Assembly (NCBI GenBank): GCA_019802505.1
Contig: JAFMOC010000032.1
Coordinates: 162,501-226,500, forward strand
Source of the DNA: Corydoras sp. C115
Taxonomy: Eukaryota > Chordata > Actinopteri > Siluriformes > Callichthyidae
DNA length: 64,000 nt
Reading direction: 5' to 3'
A program made the position numbers and the translations under genes. The notes under the pieces are model-generated. The model had not been told where the DNA came from. It made no database searches and was given only the letters and a program-made list of their open reading frames with translations. Of this stretch, positions 36,204 to 52,826 are shown piece after piece. Each line of letters begins with the position of its first letter. Positions within the stretch are counted from its first letter, which is position 1.

Positions 36204-38608
36204 CAAGCAAAAAAATACAATTGTGTGGTTTTTTTTTTTTCTAGTAATAACTTAATGCTTAATTATCATTTCAACGTTTTTAAAATACATACATACATAT
36301 GCCACGGATTAACCAAAACATAGAGTATCTAAAGAAATAAACAAACTATTTAAATGTATTAAATCCAGCCCAGTTTTTGGATGTTGAAGAATTCTAATCA
36401 CCACACACAAGTAGCAAGTAAAGTTGGCTTATTCCTTATAAATAGACCTTATAAAGCATCATGTCACCCTGAGTTCTCATCTGACGGTCAACGGCAACAA
36501 ATGATTTAATGCAAAATATTTATATTGATAATGTTTTAATGACAGGTGGTGTTCCAGTTACTTATTCAATATCTGCCGTCCGTCGGTATTATCCGATCAG
36601 TACATCAATGACTTGGTCTTCGGCACAGACTTACTGCCGGAATAAGTATATGGACCTGGCAACAGTGGAAAGTCCCGAGGACTGGACACAGCTGGCGAAA
36701 GTATTGACAGGCTCGTATGCACAGATCTCTTTTTGGGTTGGAATCTATTCAGACCTTGATAGCTGGCAGTGGACTGACAATGACATCTTACTGAAGAATA
36801 CAAATTTTATAAAATGGTGTCCTCAATATCCTACTGAAACAGTTCAATCATATTGTGCGCAAATACTTCCAGCTGGATGCTGGATTGATTATAGCTGCTC
36901 ACTCTCACGGCCCTTTATATGTTACGACGGTAAGTCAGTCTCCCAAATATAAGCTCAAAACTCAGTCACAATAGTTATGCAAGTTCCTTATTATAGAATA
37001 GAATTATATAATATTATTATATACAGTGTACAGTATTATTAACATGATTTACATAATTTAGTAGATTGTTGCATCAATGTGCATGCAACTTCTTTTAGTC
37101 TGCTTGTATAAAGTGCTTTCATAGACAATCGAGGCTAAAAAATCACCACCAGGTAATTATAGTAGTATTTGTAAATGTGTAATTCCTTTAAAACGTTTGG
37201 CATTTCTGCATTAATAAAATTAAATTTCTATTTAATTGGCTGCTCCAAAATGCCCTCTATATAGTGTGTGTGTCTGCCTGCTTCAATTTTAACATCATGA
37301 AATTTGAAATGATAAGTAGAACTGTAATAATTACCAATAATCCGACTAATAAAGTATTCAGCAGTTACTTTAGGAGTTTTGAATTGTCTGACTCTAAAAC
37401 TCTTAACGTTTTCCAGTTTGATGTGCATTAACTAATCTTTTTTATTTTTTTGCCTTTCTTACAAATGTTACACACTTGGATAAGCAGACATTATAACAAT
37501 AATGTTTTTTTTTATTGTTATTATGTCTGCTATGGCAGCACGGTGGCTTAGTGGTTGGCATATTCTCCTCTCAGCACTAGGGAATCCCCATCTGGGTGGA
37601 GTTTCCATGTTCTCCCCGTGTCCCTGTGGGTTTCCTCCGGGTTCTCCGGTTTCCTCCCATAGTCCAAAAACATGGATCAAGTCAATTGAGTTCTCAAAAT
37701 TGTCCCATATAGAGTGTGTCTGTGTGAGTGAGTGTGTGCCCATGGATTGGCACCCTGTCCTGGGTGTATCTGCCCAGCGCCCGAAACGTTCTCCCCTGGA
37801 TGGGCATGGGGAACCCCCCCCCCCCCCCCGCGATCCTAATAGAGGATAAAGTGGAAGATAATGGGTGAATGAATAATGTCTGCTTATCCAAGTGGTTCAC
37901 ATTTAAAGTTCCTCTTTAAAATCCCTGTTAATTTTTTTTTATGTATTAAATTGTGTAGTTTTTCTATAATTTACTGTTACAAATATTTTGAACATTTGTT
38001 TGTTTTTTTTATAGCACGCTTCACTGGTGCTAATAGGTTTATCGCTGTCGGAAATCTTAGAATTAACTGGTATGATGCACGAGCTTACTGTCAACAATTC
38101 CACACTGATTTGGCCAGTGCAATGAATGCTACAGACAATGATCTGCTCATCCAGCTGGCATCATATCAGGGATATTCTTGGATTGGGCTTCACCGGAATT
38201 CCTACAGGTGGTCTGATGGTACCATTGGTACTAATGTCCAGTGGGCAGCTGGGAAGCCCACTCTGCGAGGACAAAGCTGTGCATTTGTTCTTTCAGGAAA
38301 GATATCTGATTATGGCTGCACAACTCAATTTTACTTCATCTGTCATAACAGTAAGTTTTGTGTTTTTTTATATGAATTCATTATGGATTTTTGTTTTTAC
38401 ATATTCTTTATATTTAATTTTAGTATTGCACATACTGGTGCTGTAGTATATCTGTAGGAAAATAAATAATGCAGTTTTGAAAATTGGTAGTAAGTTGTAT
38501 TATAACTTGGTGGATGCAGTTGTGCTACCAACCCACCCCTCCACCATTTACACAGGTCATACTAACGCAAAGGAATATTTTGAACTTATGACACACGTAT
38601 GTTTTATT

Positions 38609-38698
<90 letters not shown>

Positions 38699-39669
38699 TT
38701 TCTCCCCTTTATACAGGGAGCACTCAAGCCCAAAGCATCATTGCTAGAGGTGTACTTTTCATGAAAATGTCCAAATAATTTTAATTGAAAGTGGTTATTC
38801 CACAAACCCTTTTTCCAACAGGCCAATACCAGCGTTCTTCCTGATTTTAGTGACTTTAACGTATTATGTATTTAGTCATGTTTATTTATCCATGAAATTC
38901 CAGTCCAGATATCAGGATATTTTCAGTTTAGATGGTTTTCTGTAGCTCAGCTGTGAAATTGGTTTGTTTTTTTAAACTTTGTGTGGGTATGTGTTTCACA
39001 GTTGTTTTGGGGAAAAAACAACAAATAGTAAAACTGAATATACAGTTACATGACAACATTTTTGATTCCACCATGCAGTCAGCGCTTTCAGATCTGGTGA
39101 GTTACAAGATTTATATGTTAATCATAATAAAGCATTATTCTGTGATGTTCCAAGTGAAAGTGTACAGTACATTAAAATCTTTACTGTTTCTTTGTTTTAT
39201 GTTATTACGAATAATAGAGACTTTCTGTGTTTAAACACAAATATGCTTGAATAAATAATAAAATAACATTTCACCTGCCTCAATATAATAACACAGAAAG
39301 GCAAACATCTTCTATTTTGGAGATTGATTATATATTTACCAATAAAGTGTACTTCATTAGAATGAGTTTGGAATGTTTCCTAAACACTATAAATCACAAT
39401 GTAATTGCTTTTTTACTGCAGAGTTAATGAAGTAGCAGTACCTAGTTTTGTAATTCTGCTGACACTGTGAATACATTTAAGGAATACTTTCAAATGTCAC
39501 ATAAAAAGTGTATAAGAATTGTTTTATTGTTTAGTAATTTAATTCTGATTGTTTTTATCAGATCAAACAGAAAGTGGAGGAATATGGGATAACCAATTTC
39601 ACTGTTACCTGGATAAAGCAGCCAAATGGAATTATCTTACGTAAGAAAGATAGAAATGATAAAGTGTAA
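35855..39669 (+). CDS. lec3: secreted two-CTLD C-type lectin (CLEC20A-like)
   Basis: Five coding exons: 35855-35888, 36546-36929, 38015-38350, 39002-39096, 39562-39669; 957 nt, 318 residues. The signal peptide is identical to that of lec2, and the two genes and their flanks are near-identical for several kb, so this is a recent tandem duplicate. CTLD1 has FWVGIYSDLDSWQW and two extra cysteines (NWCPQYP and AGCWIDYSC), which could pair with each other. CTLD2 has YSWIGLHRNSYRWSDG, GKPT where EPN/QPD is expected, and closes with FYFICHN. The two tail exons are intact. A (TA)n tract (38616-38696) lies in intron 3 and a full SINE (37534-37873) in intron 2. Predicted secreted; the ligand is unknown. 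Confidence 0.9.
36170..36202. repeat. Poly(A) run in lec3 intron 1
   Basis: About 30 A, not flanked by a recognisable element; only a short A-run stands at the same place in lec1. Confidence 0.85.
37534..37873 (+). mobile_element. SINE family A in lec3 intron 2, full length
   Basis: Flanks ATGTCTGCT left and AATGTCTGCT (37874-37883) right. Carries a C-run of about 14. Orthologous to the truncated copy in lec2. Confidence 0.92.
38616..38696. repeat. (TA)n microsatellite in lec3 intron 3
   Basis: About 80 bp of pure TA; lec1 has only a few TA units here and lec2 has lost the region. Confidence 0.95.
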
Positions 39670-39757
39670 GAGGTAATGCAGTTGGACCTAAATGTCAAAA
39701 AGATTTCAGAGATGACAGAAAAACAAAACTTTGTACCTATTTAATAATAGTAATAAT

Positions 39758-39763
39758 AATAAA
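39758..39763 (+). terminator. lec3 poly(A) signal AATAAA
   Basis: AATAAA 89 bp after the stop, duplicated by the SINE target-site duplication (second copy 39905-39910), exactly as in lec2. A further AATAAA lies near 41605. Confidence 0.45.
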
Positions 39764-39770
39764 GTTTTAG

Positions 39771-39904
39771 GCCCAGCAATGGATTGGCATCCTGTCCTGG
39801 GGGTATCTGCCCAGCGCCCGAAACATTCTCCCCTGAATGGGCATGGCGAACCCCCCCCCCCCCCCCATGACCATAATATAGGATAAAGCGGAAGATAATG
39901 AATG
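39771..39904 (+). mobile_element. SINE family A, 5'-truncated, at the lec3 poly(A) site
   Basis: Same insertion as 32785-32913, with duplication AATAAAGTTTTA at 39758-39769 and 39905-39916. The C-run is longer (about 17). Confidence 0.92.
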
Positions 39905-39917
39905 AATAAAGTTTTAA

Positions 39918-40373
39918 GATTCAAGGATTTTTATTGTCACATCACCTAGTACTGGGGTTCTGGTGAGTACCAGTTATGAGCAAGCGCCCATGTGCAAAAA
40001 AAACAATATTTACAAATATAATAAAGAAAATATACAATAAATTTGAAATAAGTTTAAAATATAAAATATGAGAAGGGTATGGAAGAGGGTGTATGTGAGA
40101 GTGTATGTGGGTGCTGTGCAGTAAAGTCCAAGGTGCGGTGTATTTGTAGGTGGAAATTGTCCGAGTATGAGCAGTTCACAGTTCTATTGGCCGTTCCTTA
40201 GCCTGGTTGCCTGTGGGAAGAAGCTGTTCCTAAACCGTATGTTTCTGGTCTTTACGCTTCTGAGCCTCTTCGCACTCGGCAACTCTGAGAAAAGGCACCG
40301 TTCGCACTACCCTCTGCAGGGATCTCCGCTCTAGAGCAGTACAGTTCCCATACCAGGTGGTAATGCTTAAATA
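39918..40373 (-). mobile_element. LINE 3' fragment, copy shared with lec2
   Basis: Matches 32927-33380 closely, then breaks off after GGTGGTAATGCTT. Confidence 0.75.
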
Positions 40374-41300
40374 GTAATTTAAAAAAAATTTTCAATTTAA
40401 AATGAAAAAAAAAATCTAAACATCTCTAATTGTTTTTTAAAAACTTTTAATTATCTATTTTTTTTAGTTTGTCCCACATTCTTATCTTTAAAAAAATGTA
40501 AAAAGTATAATAAAACAATTCTAATTTCTGTTGGAAGGTTTTGATGCAAAAGGCAGACGTTTATGTTGGTAGTATAAAATAAATCACAAATGGGTTCTTC
40601 TTATTCATAAATAACTTCTGGTACTTCTTTTATATTTTTTTTTTAGATTTTAGAAAACAGTAAAGGTGCAAGTTAAGGAAAGATTTTAAAGATTTATTTA
40701 AATATGTTTTTCAAATCTTTTCTACATTAATATGTAATTTACTACGTTATTATTATCTAGATCTCCGCTCTAGAGCAGTACAGTTCAGGTGCAGGTGTAG
40801 AAAGTCTTAAGAATACTGGGGTTCAGGCCAAACCTTCTCAGCCGTCTGAGAAAGTAGATGCTTTGTTGGGCCTTCTTAACCACCCGTGTGGTGTGTTCTG
40901 TCCAAGTAATTCAATAATAATAATAATAGTATAGAATAATAGTAATTCAATTTAAAATGAAAAAAAAAAAATCTAAACATTTATAATTGTTTTTTAAAAA
41001 CTTTTAATTATCTATTTTCATTCTAATCTTTAAAAAAATGTAAAAAGTATATTAAAAAAATTCAAATTTCTGTTGGAAGGTTTTGATGCAAAAGGCAGAC
41101 GTTTATGTTGGTAGTATAAAATAAATCACAAATAGGGTCTTCTTATTCATAAATAACTTCTGGTACTTCTTTTAGATTTTTTTTAGATTTTAGAAAACAG
41201 TAAAGGTGCAAGTTAAGGAAATATTTTAAAGATTTACTTAAGTGTGTTTTTAAATCCTTTTTCTACATTAATATGTACTTTACTACATTATTATTCAGAA
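40321..41300. repeat. Tandem duplication in the lec3 3' flank
   Basis: The word GATCTCCGCTCTAGAGCAGT occurs at 40321 and again at 40760. The A/T-rich block that follows once in lec2 (33535-33900) is present twice here (about 40375-40757 and 40926-41295). Each copy has lost part of the LINE. Confidence 0.75.
40760..40906 (-). mobile_element. LINE 3' fragment, second piece
   Basis: Continues the LINE of 39918-40373 after the tandem duplication; lacks the CATACCAGGTGG part. Confidence 0.7.
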
Positions 41301-42358
41301 ATTAAATTGTAGAAGAGTCCAAAGGGGCACAATAACCTGATCTTCACCATGTTTTCAATTGAAATCTAATAATGCTTTGATAATAGCACTATAAAATCCT
41401 TTTATAAAATCCTGTAGCTCATCAGAGAAATGAAATGTTCTAAAAAGAATGTATAAATGTTAGAATGTGTTAGAATGTATAAATATTTAATAATGATGGC
41501 AAAGTCTATTTTTAAACATCTATAACGGGTATAAAGGTTGTTATTGTATGTAGACATGTATTCATAGTGAGAATGTAAACTTATATAACTGTGTATATAC
41601 TATTTAAGTCAATAAAAGTTTAATTTGAACTTCCAATATGTTTTTTTTTTTTTTTTTTTTTTTATTCTCAAGAATTAATTATTCATAGCATTCATAACGA
41701 TAAAGTATGATTTTATTCTGAAATACGGAAATCATGTAGACTGGAACTTGTGCTGGTCATAGATATCTGCTATATTCTGTTCAGATCTTTTACCTCTGCT
41801 CAAACATGTAATAAACAATGACGTTTTATGTATCTGTTAAATGAAAACACATTTAAGCTATGTGAAATTCATGTCCTTCACTACTTCACAACTTCATGTG
41901 GATTCCTGTGGACTGGTGTATCTGCTCTTTACATTTATTTAAATAAAAAGAGACATTTCATTTGTCAGAAGACATGAAAATGATGTCCTGTCAGTTGCAT
42001 TGCAAATTATCTCCCAGTTTCAGTAGCAGAGGGTTCAAGAGGAGGGTTGATAGTGCCAGAAAAATATCACACAGTTGTCAAAGGGCTCAACGGCAACTTT
42101 AGATGAACAAAAGGTGAACTTTATTGTTTTATATATATTTCTCTATTTGTTTTTAAAATTTTTGTAATATGCCTAGAGTAATGATGAATCAGTTTAAAAT
42201 AAGCTTCTAATGTTGATTTTAAATGTAGACTAAGTCATTTGGCAGCAAGCACTGTCTGCAGAAATTAGAAATCATTGTCTGCAGAAATCAGTCCTTGATT
42301 TACGTACCTTATATGCATTGTTTAGTCTTCAGCTCCAGGTTATTCTTCGACTTCAATT

Positions 42359-46860
<4,502 letters not shown>

Positions 46861-46908
46861 ACTTTACATTGAGAACATAAATTGCAGATCTTAAGGATTT
46901 TGGTTTTT

Positions 46909-46914
46909 AATAAA
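46909..46914 (+). terminator. lec4 poly(A) signal AATAAA
   Basis: AATAAA 49 bp after the lec4 stop codon; the first such hexamer downstream. Confidence 0.5.
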
Positions 46915-48460
46915 TGATCTAGTTGATTTAAAAAATCAGAAGCTTGTTACTGCCTGTACACCTTAACAACATGGTGATGGATTTTAATTATCTCTTTCTA
47001 AGGATAAAACAATAAGAATTAAAGAACTAGTGGTTATGAATGTTTACTTTATTTTTTAATAGTTAAAATTTAATGATTGATTTAATGTGAACAAAATCTG
47101 TGGGAAAAAAAGAGAGAAGCATGTAATTCTTTTTGACAAGAAGCGTAAAATCCAAGTATTTAACAGGGCCAAATACAGACAGTTAATATTGATCAATGAC
47201 AATTGTTTTAAAATATTGTAAATGTATTAAAAGTAAAATTTTGAGATTTTTAAAATGTTAACTCCTCAATAATTTTCCATGAAGCCTAAATTCACAGTGT
47301 CCTTGTGTTTAGTGTTTAGTGTGTTTAGTGTTTGTGAGCATATTTCAATAACCTAAAATAATGAGTTGTGACAATATCACTACTATAAGACTTATGTATA
47401 CTACTATAATATCACTGCTCTAAGACTTTAATTTAAAAATTTTTACCATTCGTTTGCTGTGAAATCAGCAGATACGAATGTAACTTTTGATATATGCTGG
47501 TCGACAAGGAAAAAGACACCACACCTTCTGAAAACACATGCTGAAATGAGCCATCAGATAGACAGAAGTTCATGTGTATAAAAAGAGACTGATCACATGT
47601 TTCAAATGCCAGATCTTTATATAAAGATTTTTCTTTTTCTGTAAATAGTATGTCTGAGATTTGAGTTTTTAAACTTGACTTAATAATATTTCTATTAAGT
47701 AGTTATGCATTTCTAATTTATTTGAAAGATTTTAGAAAATTCTGTTTATCGTGAACAAATATTTTTAGTTAGTGAGTTGATTATCTCTGAAAAAATGTAT
47801 CTAGACAATGTATTATGGTTTAATTACTTCTTCGCTGTCTTACATTTTTAATGTTGGAACATTACATGTAATTTATTGGGCTGCATCATCACTCTATTTC
47901 ATTAAAACTATTTAAGGGACTATTTCCTTTGGTATTTATTTCTTTTGCAGTGTTAACATGATTTGTTTTTAATTAAAAGTGTGAACATAGATGCAAAACC
48001 AAAATGGTTACAGCAGGGTTTTTGTATTTAGTGCTATACTGGCACCTGCAGTTTGTAGAAATGATGAACAGGTAGGACTGATCTTCAATAAACCATTTTA
48101 CTCTCCCTCAGTCATTTTGGATTAAATCTTGCTCAATTAAAAAAAAAAATAAACAGTCATATAAATAGTAATATGTTTCTTTTAGAACTCTGTGAAAGGA
48201 AATGCTGTGTATGTAGTGGACTACAAACAAAAACACAAAAAATAAAAACACCTTTTATTTTAAGATCAGAATTTTAAGGTTCTTTACACATATTACAACA
48301 TAATCAGCAAATAATGGCAAAAATACAGTGATAAAAGCAAAATAGAGTTTAATAAGTTAATAGGCTGTTTAAATATGGACCAACCTGAATACGAATGGTT
48401 TTAATTTAACACGTTTTGCATGTTTGTTTTCAATCTGTTAACTATGAAAACATCATTTCT

Positions 48461-48543
48461 ATGTAAATGAAATATGATTGAAAAAAAAGTCCAAATAAAA
48501 AATATCATCTGTCATTTGCATTGTAAATTCTTGTTCATATAAC
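48461..48543 (+). promoter_or_regulatory. lec5 promoter: octamer plus TATA-like box
   Basis: ATTTGCAT at 48514-48521 and TATAAC at 48538-48543, 16 bp apart. The upstream octamer is ATGTAAAT (48461-48468). About 250 bp before the ATG. Confidence 0.5.
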
Positions 48544-48791
48544 AGTAGATGTTTGTGGAGAAGTTTAAAACTTCGTGGAGGGTTGAAGTAAATCATAAAG
48601 GCTCATTGGTGTGTTGTGGTGAGTTACGTGCTTCAGCTTTTATTTAGACTTTTTTATTATTACACTAAACTTAATGATGTAGGAACATTTTTAATATGAC
48701 TGTTTTATTTATATATATTTTTTATTTATATATTTAACACTAGAAAGCTATTGCTCATTGTTTGTTCTTTATTAATAGCTTCTCCTGCATC

Positions 48792-51700
48792 ATGAAGCAA
48801 CTTGTTTTTCTATTCTTCGTTTTGGTTGGTAAGTGAGATAATTACATTTTTGCGGGCAAATAAATGTATTTATAATGCATGAGTATCGTTAAAGTTATTA
48901 GTTTGTAGTTATTAGTTAGTATGTTATTTTGTTCTCTCAAGTTTTTTTTTTTTAAGCTACAACAGTTTGTCTGTTTTATTTATTATTATTTATTTATTAT
49001 TTATTATTAACTGTAGCACCCATGCCTAGACCCTTTGGTGAAAATTATATGCACTTTGGATACGGATGATATATGCTACTAAATAATAAAATACCAAGCA
49101 AAAAATATGTAGATTTTCTTTAGTGATAACTTAATAATTTAATGCTTGATGATTAATTTAATATTGTTTAAAGGATAGAAACATACTCATAATTATATTT
49201 ATAAAAACATGCTCAGTTTTTGGATGTTGTAAAATTATCAATCACTACATACAATTAACAAGTAAAGGTGGTTTATACAGGGGTCTTACAAAACATCTTA
49301 ATTCACCTTGAGTTACAGTCTTACAGTCTATGACTGCTAATTATTTTAAAACTTTTCACTTTTTAAATAATTATGAACCAATATATGTAATTGAATTTTG
49401 TCTTCTGAAAATTTATGCCGATAATTGTTTTTTTCAACAGGTGTTGTTCCACTTACTTATTCCATTATTGTCAGGCATGCCTATTTTATAATCAAGACAA
49501 AGATGACTTGGCCTTTGGCACAGAATTACTGCAGGAGTACGTATACGGACTTGGCAACAGTGCAAAGTCCTGAGGACTGGACAGAGGTGACAAAAGTAGT
49601 GGCAGGCCAAGATAGATTTGACCTTTTGTGGATTGGACTCTACAAAGACTATGATAGCTGGCAGTGGACTTACAATGACATCTTACTAAAGGATTCTGCT
49701 TATACGAATTGGGCACCTGGAAATCCTGCTTTGGGGCCTATGGCAATTTGTTCTTTAATTGGTACAGATGGATACTGGATGGACTGGACTTGCGTAGACG
49801 TTTATCCCTTCATATGTTATGACGGTAGGTCAGCCTCCCAAATATAAGCTCAAAACTCAATCACAGTAGTTATGCAAGTTCCTTATTATTATAAATAAAC
49901 AAATGTTTATATTAATAACATGATTAATTTAATTTAGTTGATTGTTGCAAAAATTAACATAACATAAAGGAAATATACAAATAGCCAGTTTTGCACAAAA
50001 CACAATGACACAACAGTATGATTCCCTGTTGTTGTCTTTTTTTTTACTCTGCTCCCTTTAGAACATTTGCTATTTCTGCATTAAGATTATCAAATTTATT
50101 ACATTTATTAAAACTTCACATTTATACACAAGACTTTAAACATGATTATTTAAATCAATTTAAAGAAAGAAAATAAAAATAATGAATTCAGATAATAACT
50201 GTGGGGTCTGGGAGGAGATTCCATGTTTTTCACATGTCAGCCATCAAATAGTACGTGTTAGTCAGAGTAAGTGTGCCTAGTGATGGATTGGCGCACTGTC
50301 CTGGCTGTATCTGCCCAGCGCCCAAAACACTTTCCTATGGATGGGTTTGGGGAACCCCTCCCCCACCACAAACCCAGTCCCTCGTATTGGTTTAAGTGGA
50401 AGATAGTGAGACGAGAAATCTGTGAGATGATCATGCAGTTTAACTTAAAATAATTTTCAGCGGTTACTTCAGGATGTAGGAGAGTTTCTCTGAATGAAAC
50501 GTTTGCATAAATTTTTGACTTTTTAAAGTTATAAAAAAAAAAAAAATGTACAGGAATCCTTTAATAATTCTCAGGTATTTAGCCGTTATTTAGGCCTATT
50601 TTCAAACGGGTTGTGAAGTTCCGGCTTTGATAAATTTGTATTTTTACAATAAAATGAAATAAAGAAACTTAAACAAGATCTAAACTTTTATTTATCTTTA
50701 GAAATTCAGCTCCAATCCATTAACTTTTAAAGTTTCTCTTTAAGTCCCTGTTTCCCACAATGTGATTTTGTTACCTCATATTTATGTTAATTTATTATTA
50801 AATTGTGCAGTATTCATATAATTTAGTACAAGAAACATTGTTAATATTTGTTTTATTTTGTTTTGTAGAAAAATTCACTGGTGCCAGTAGATTTATTGGT
50901 TATAATACTCCTTTAGTGGGCTGGTATGGTGCACGAGCTTACTGTAGAATATTCCACACTGATTTGGCCAGTGCAATGGATGCAACAGACAATGATCAGA
51001 TCAAGCAGGTGGCAATAACTCTGAACAAGAATTGTAGGATTGGGCTTTACCGGAATGGCTATAAGTGGTCCGATGGGACCATTGGTTCTAATCCCCCATG
51101 GGCTTTTGTAAATCCAACTCGGAGTGGACCAACCTGTACATATTATGCTACAGAATTGTTTACTGATTTTTACTGCAGCACTCAATACAACTTCCTCTGT
51201 GAGAAATGTAAGTTAATTTTCAGATTTTAATTTATTATAGAATTTGTTTTTACATATTTTGTATATTTAATTTAAGCACATGCTGTTACTGTAGTATTTC
51301 TGTAGGAAAATGAATAACGCAGTTTTAAAAATTGTGTTACCAGTTTTGGCCCCACCACTCCACCTTTTACATAGGTCACGCTAACACAAAGGAATTTTTT
51401 GTGTGTTTGTGTATGTTTTTTGTGTGTTTGTGTATGTTTTTCACAGTAATTCCCGTGACAAAACGGCAAGTAATAAAACTGAATATGCTTTTAAATGGGA
51501 ACATTTTTGATTCCACAATGCAGTCAGCAGTTTTGGATCTGGTGAGTTACATGATTTATATGTTGATCATAATAACTGTACACTAACATCTTTACTGTTT
51601 TCTTTTTTGGTGTTATTATGAATAATAGACACCTTTCTGTGTTTAAGTACAAGTTTGTTTATAGAGCATATACTTTTACAGTTTACCAGACTAATTATAA

Positions 51701-52791
51701 TAAACAGTGCAAACATCATTAGTTTTGAAAATTGATCATATATTTAGTTACCAAAAAACGTTTTATACTACACCAGTGGAAGGTAGATGTTTTTTCAATA
51801 TTGTTTCTAAAACACAACTTGCCACAAACTGCCAGCTTTCATTTAACCACACCCAAAATTAATTATTCTAAAAATATAATGCAACTTGATAAATATTCTT
51901 ATACTCGTGCCTTGTGTCCACTTTTAAAGTTTAATATAAATTTGGGGGCGGCACGGTGGTTTAGTGGTTAGCACGTTCGCCACTCAGCACTAGCGATTCC
52001 CGGTTCGAATCCCCATCTGGGTGGAGTTTCCATGTTCTCCCCGTGTCCGCGTGGGTTCCCTCTGGGTTTCCTCCCACAGTCCGAAAACATGGATCAAGTC
52101 AATTGAGTTCTCCAAATTGCCCCATGTAAAGTGTGTTTGTGTGAGTGTGTGCCCAGCGACAGATTGGTGCCCTGTCCTGGGTTTATCTGCACAACGCCCG
52201 AAACGTTCTCCCATGGATGGGCATGGGGAACCCCCCCGTGACCATAATAGAGGACAAAGTGGAAGATAATGAATGAACGAATTAATGAATATAAATTTGG
52301 TTCTACAAATTAAAATTTCTTATAAAATGTAAATTTTGTGTCCACTTGTGTCCAATTTTAAAGTTTAATTTTCTGTGTGTTCTTAATATAATTTATTGTT
52401 TGTGCACATGCATGAATTATTTTTTTCAAATCATAAAAAACAGCATCACAACAAAACATCATGATTTGGTGACTATGCCATAGACAATATGTGCATTAGA
52501 TGACTGAGAGGTCACTATGTCAGTGTAACTTACTGAGATGAGTGCAGTTTTGCTGCAGACCTTATAAAATAACAGTCCCCAGTTTTGTGATTCTGCCGAC
52601 ACTGTGAATATGTTAAAAGAATGCATTCAAATGTCACATAAAAAGTGTATAATAATTGTTTAATTGTTTAGTAATTTAATTCTGATTGTTCTCATCAGAT
52701 CAAGCAGAAATTGGGGAAATATGGGATAACCAATTTCAATATTACCTGGAAAAAGCAGCCAAATGGAATCATCTTGCATAAAATAGATTAA
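48792..52791 (+). CDS. lec5: secreted two-CTLD C-type lectin (CLEC20A-like)
   Basis: Five coding exons: 48792-48828 (MKQLVFLFFVLVG), 49441-49824, 50869-51207, 51447-51541, 52699-52791; 948 nt, 315 residues. CTLD1 has a textbook LLWIGLYKDYDSWQW and closing FICYD, but APGNPALG in place of EPN/QPD and YWMDW near WND. CTLD2 is more degenerate: the WIGL Trp is Arg (NCRIGLYRNG), an extra Cys precedes it, and the sugar loop reads FVNPTRSG. The tail exons are well kept (KRQVIKLNML, QSAVLDL, NFNITWKKQPNG) but stop five codons earlier than in lec2. A SINE unique to this copy sits in intron 4. Closest relative is lec6. Predicted secreted; no ligand can be named. Confidence 0.9.
50203..50415 (+). mobile_element. 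Old SINE family A copy in lec5 intron 2
   Basis: Diverged body (GTGATGGATTGGCGCACTGTCC, GCCCAGCGCCC) and a degraded head. The same old copy is in lec6 (61852-62118), so it predates that duplication. Confidence 0.75.
51946..52287 (+). mobile_element. SINE family A in lec5 intron 4
   Basis: Perfect duplication AATATAAATTTGG (51933-51945 and 52288-52300). The lec6 site (about 63747) is empty. Confidence 0.93.
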
Positions 52792-52820
52792 GATGCAAAT
52801 ATGTTGCAGAGACGATGAAA

Positions 52821-52826
52821 AATAAA
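52821..52826 (+). terminator. Possible lec5 poly(A) signal AATAAA
   Basis: AATAAA only 30 bp after the stop. The AATAAA near 53459, conserved with the distal one of lec1-lec3, is an alternative. Confidence 0.35.

Larger units (their letters stand above)
39670..42358. other. Intergenic, lec3 3' flank to lec4
   Basis: Poly(A) signals, SINE and LINE fragments, and a tandemly doubled block (40321-41300). From about 41990 the sequence is no longer clearly shared with the lec1-3 duplicon. No other gene. Confidence 0.6.
46861..48791. other. Intergenic, lec4 to lec5
   Basis: A/T-rich with no SINE. From about 47970 it matches the sequence near 57700 upstream of lec6. The octamer/TATA promoter of lec5 is at its end. 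No extra gene seen. Confidence 0.6.
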
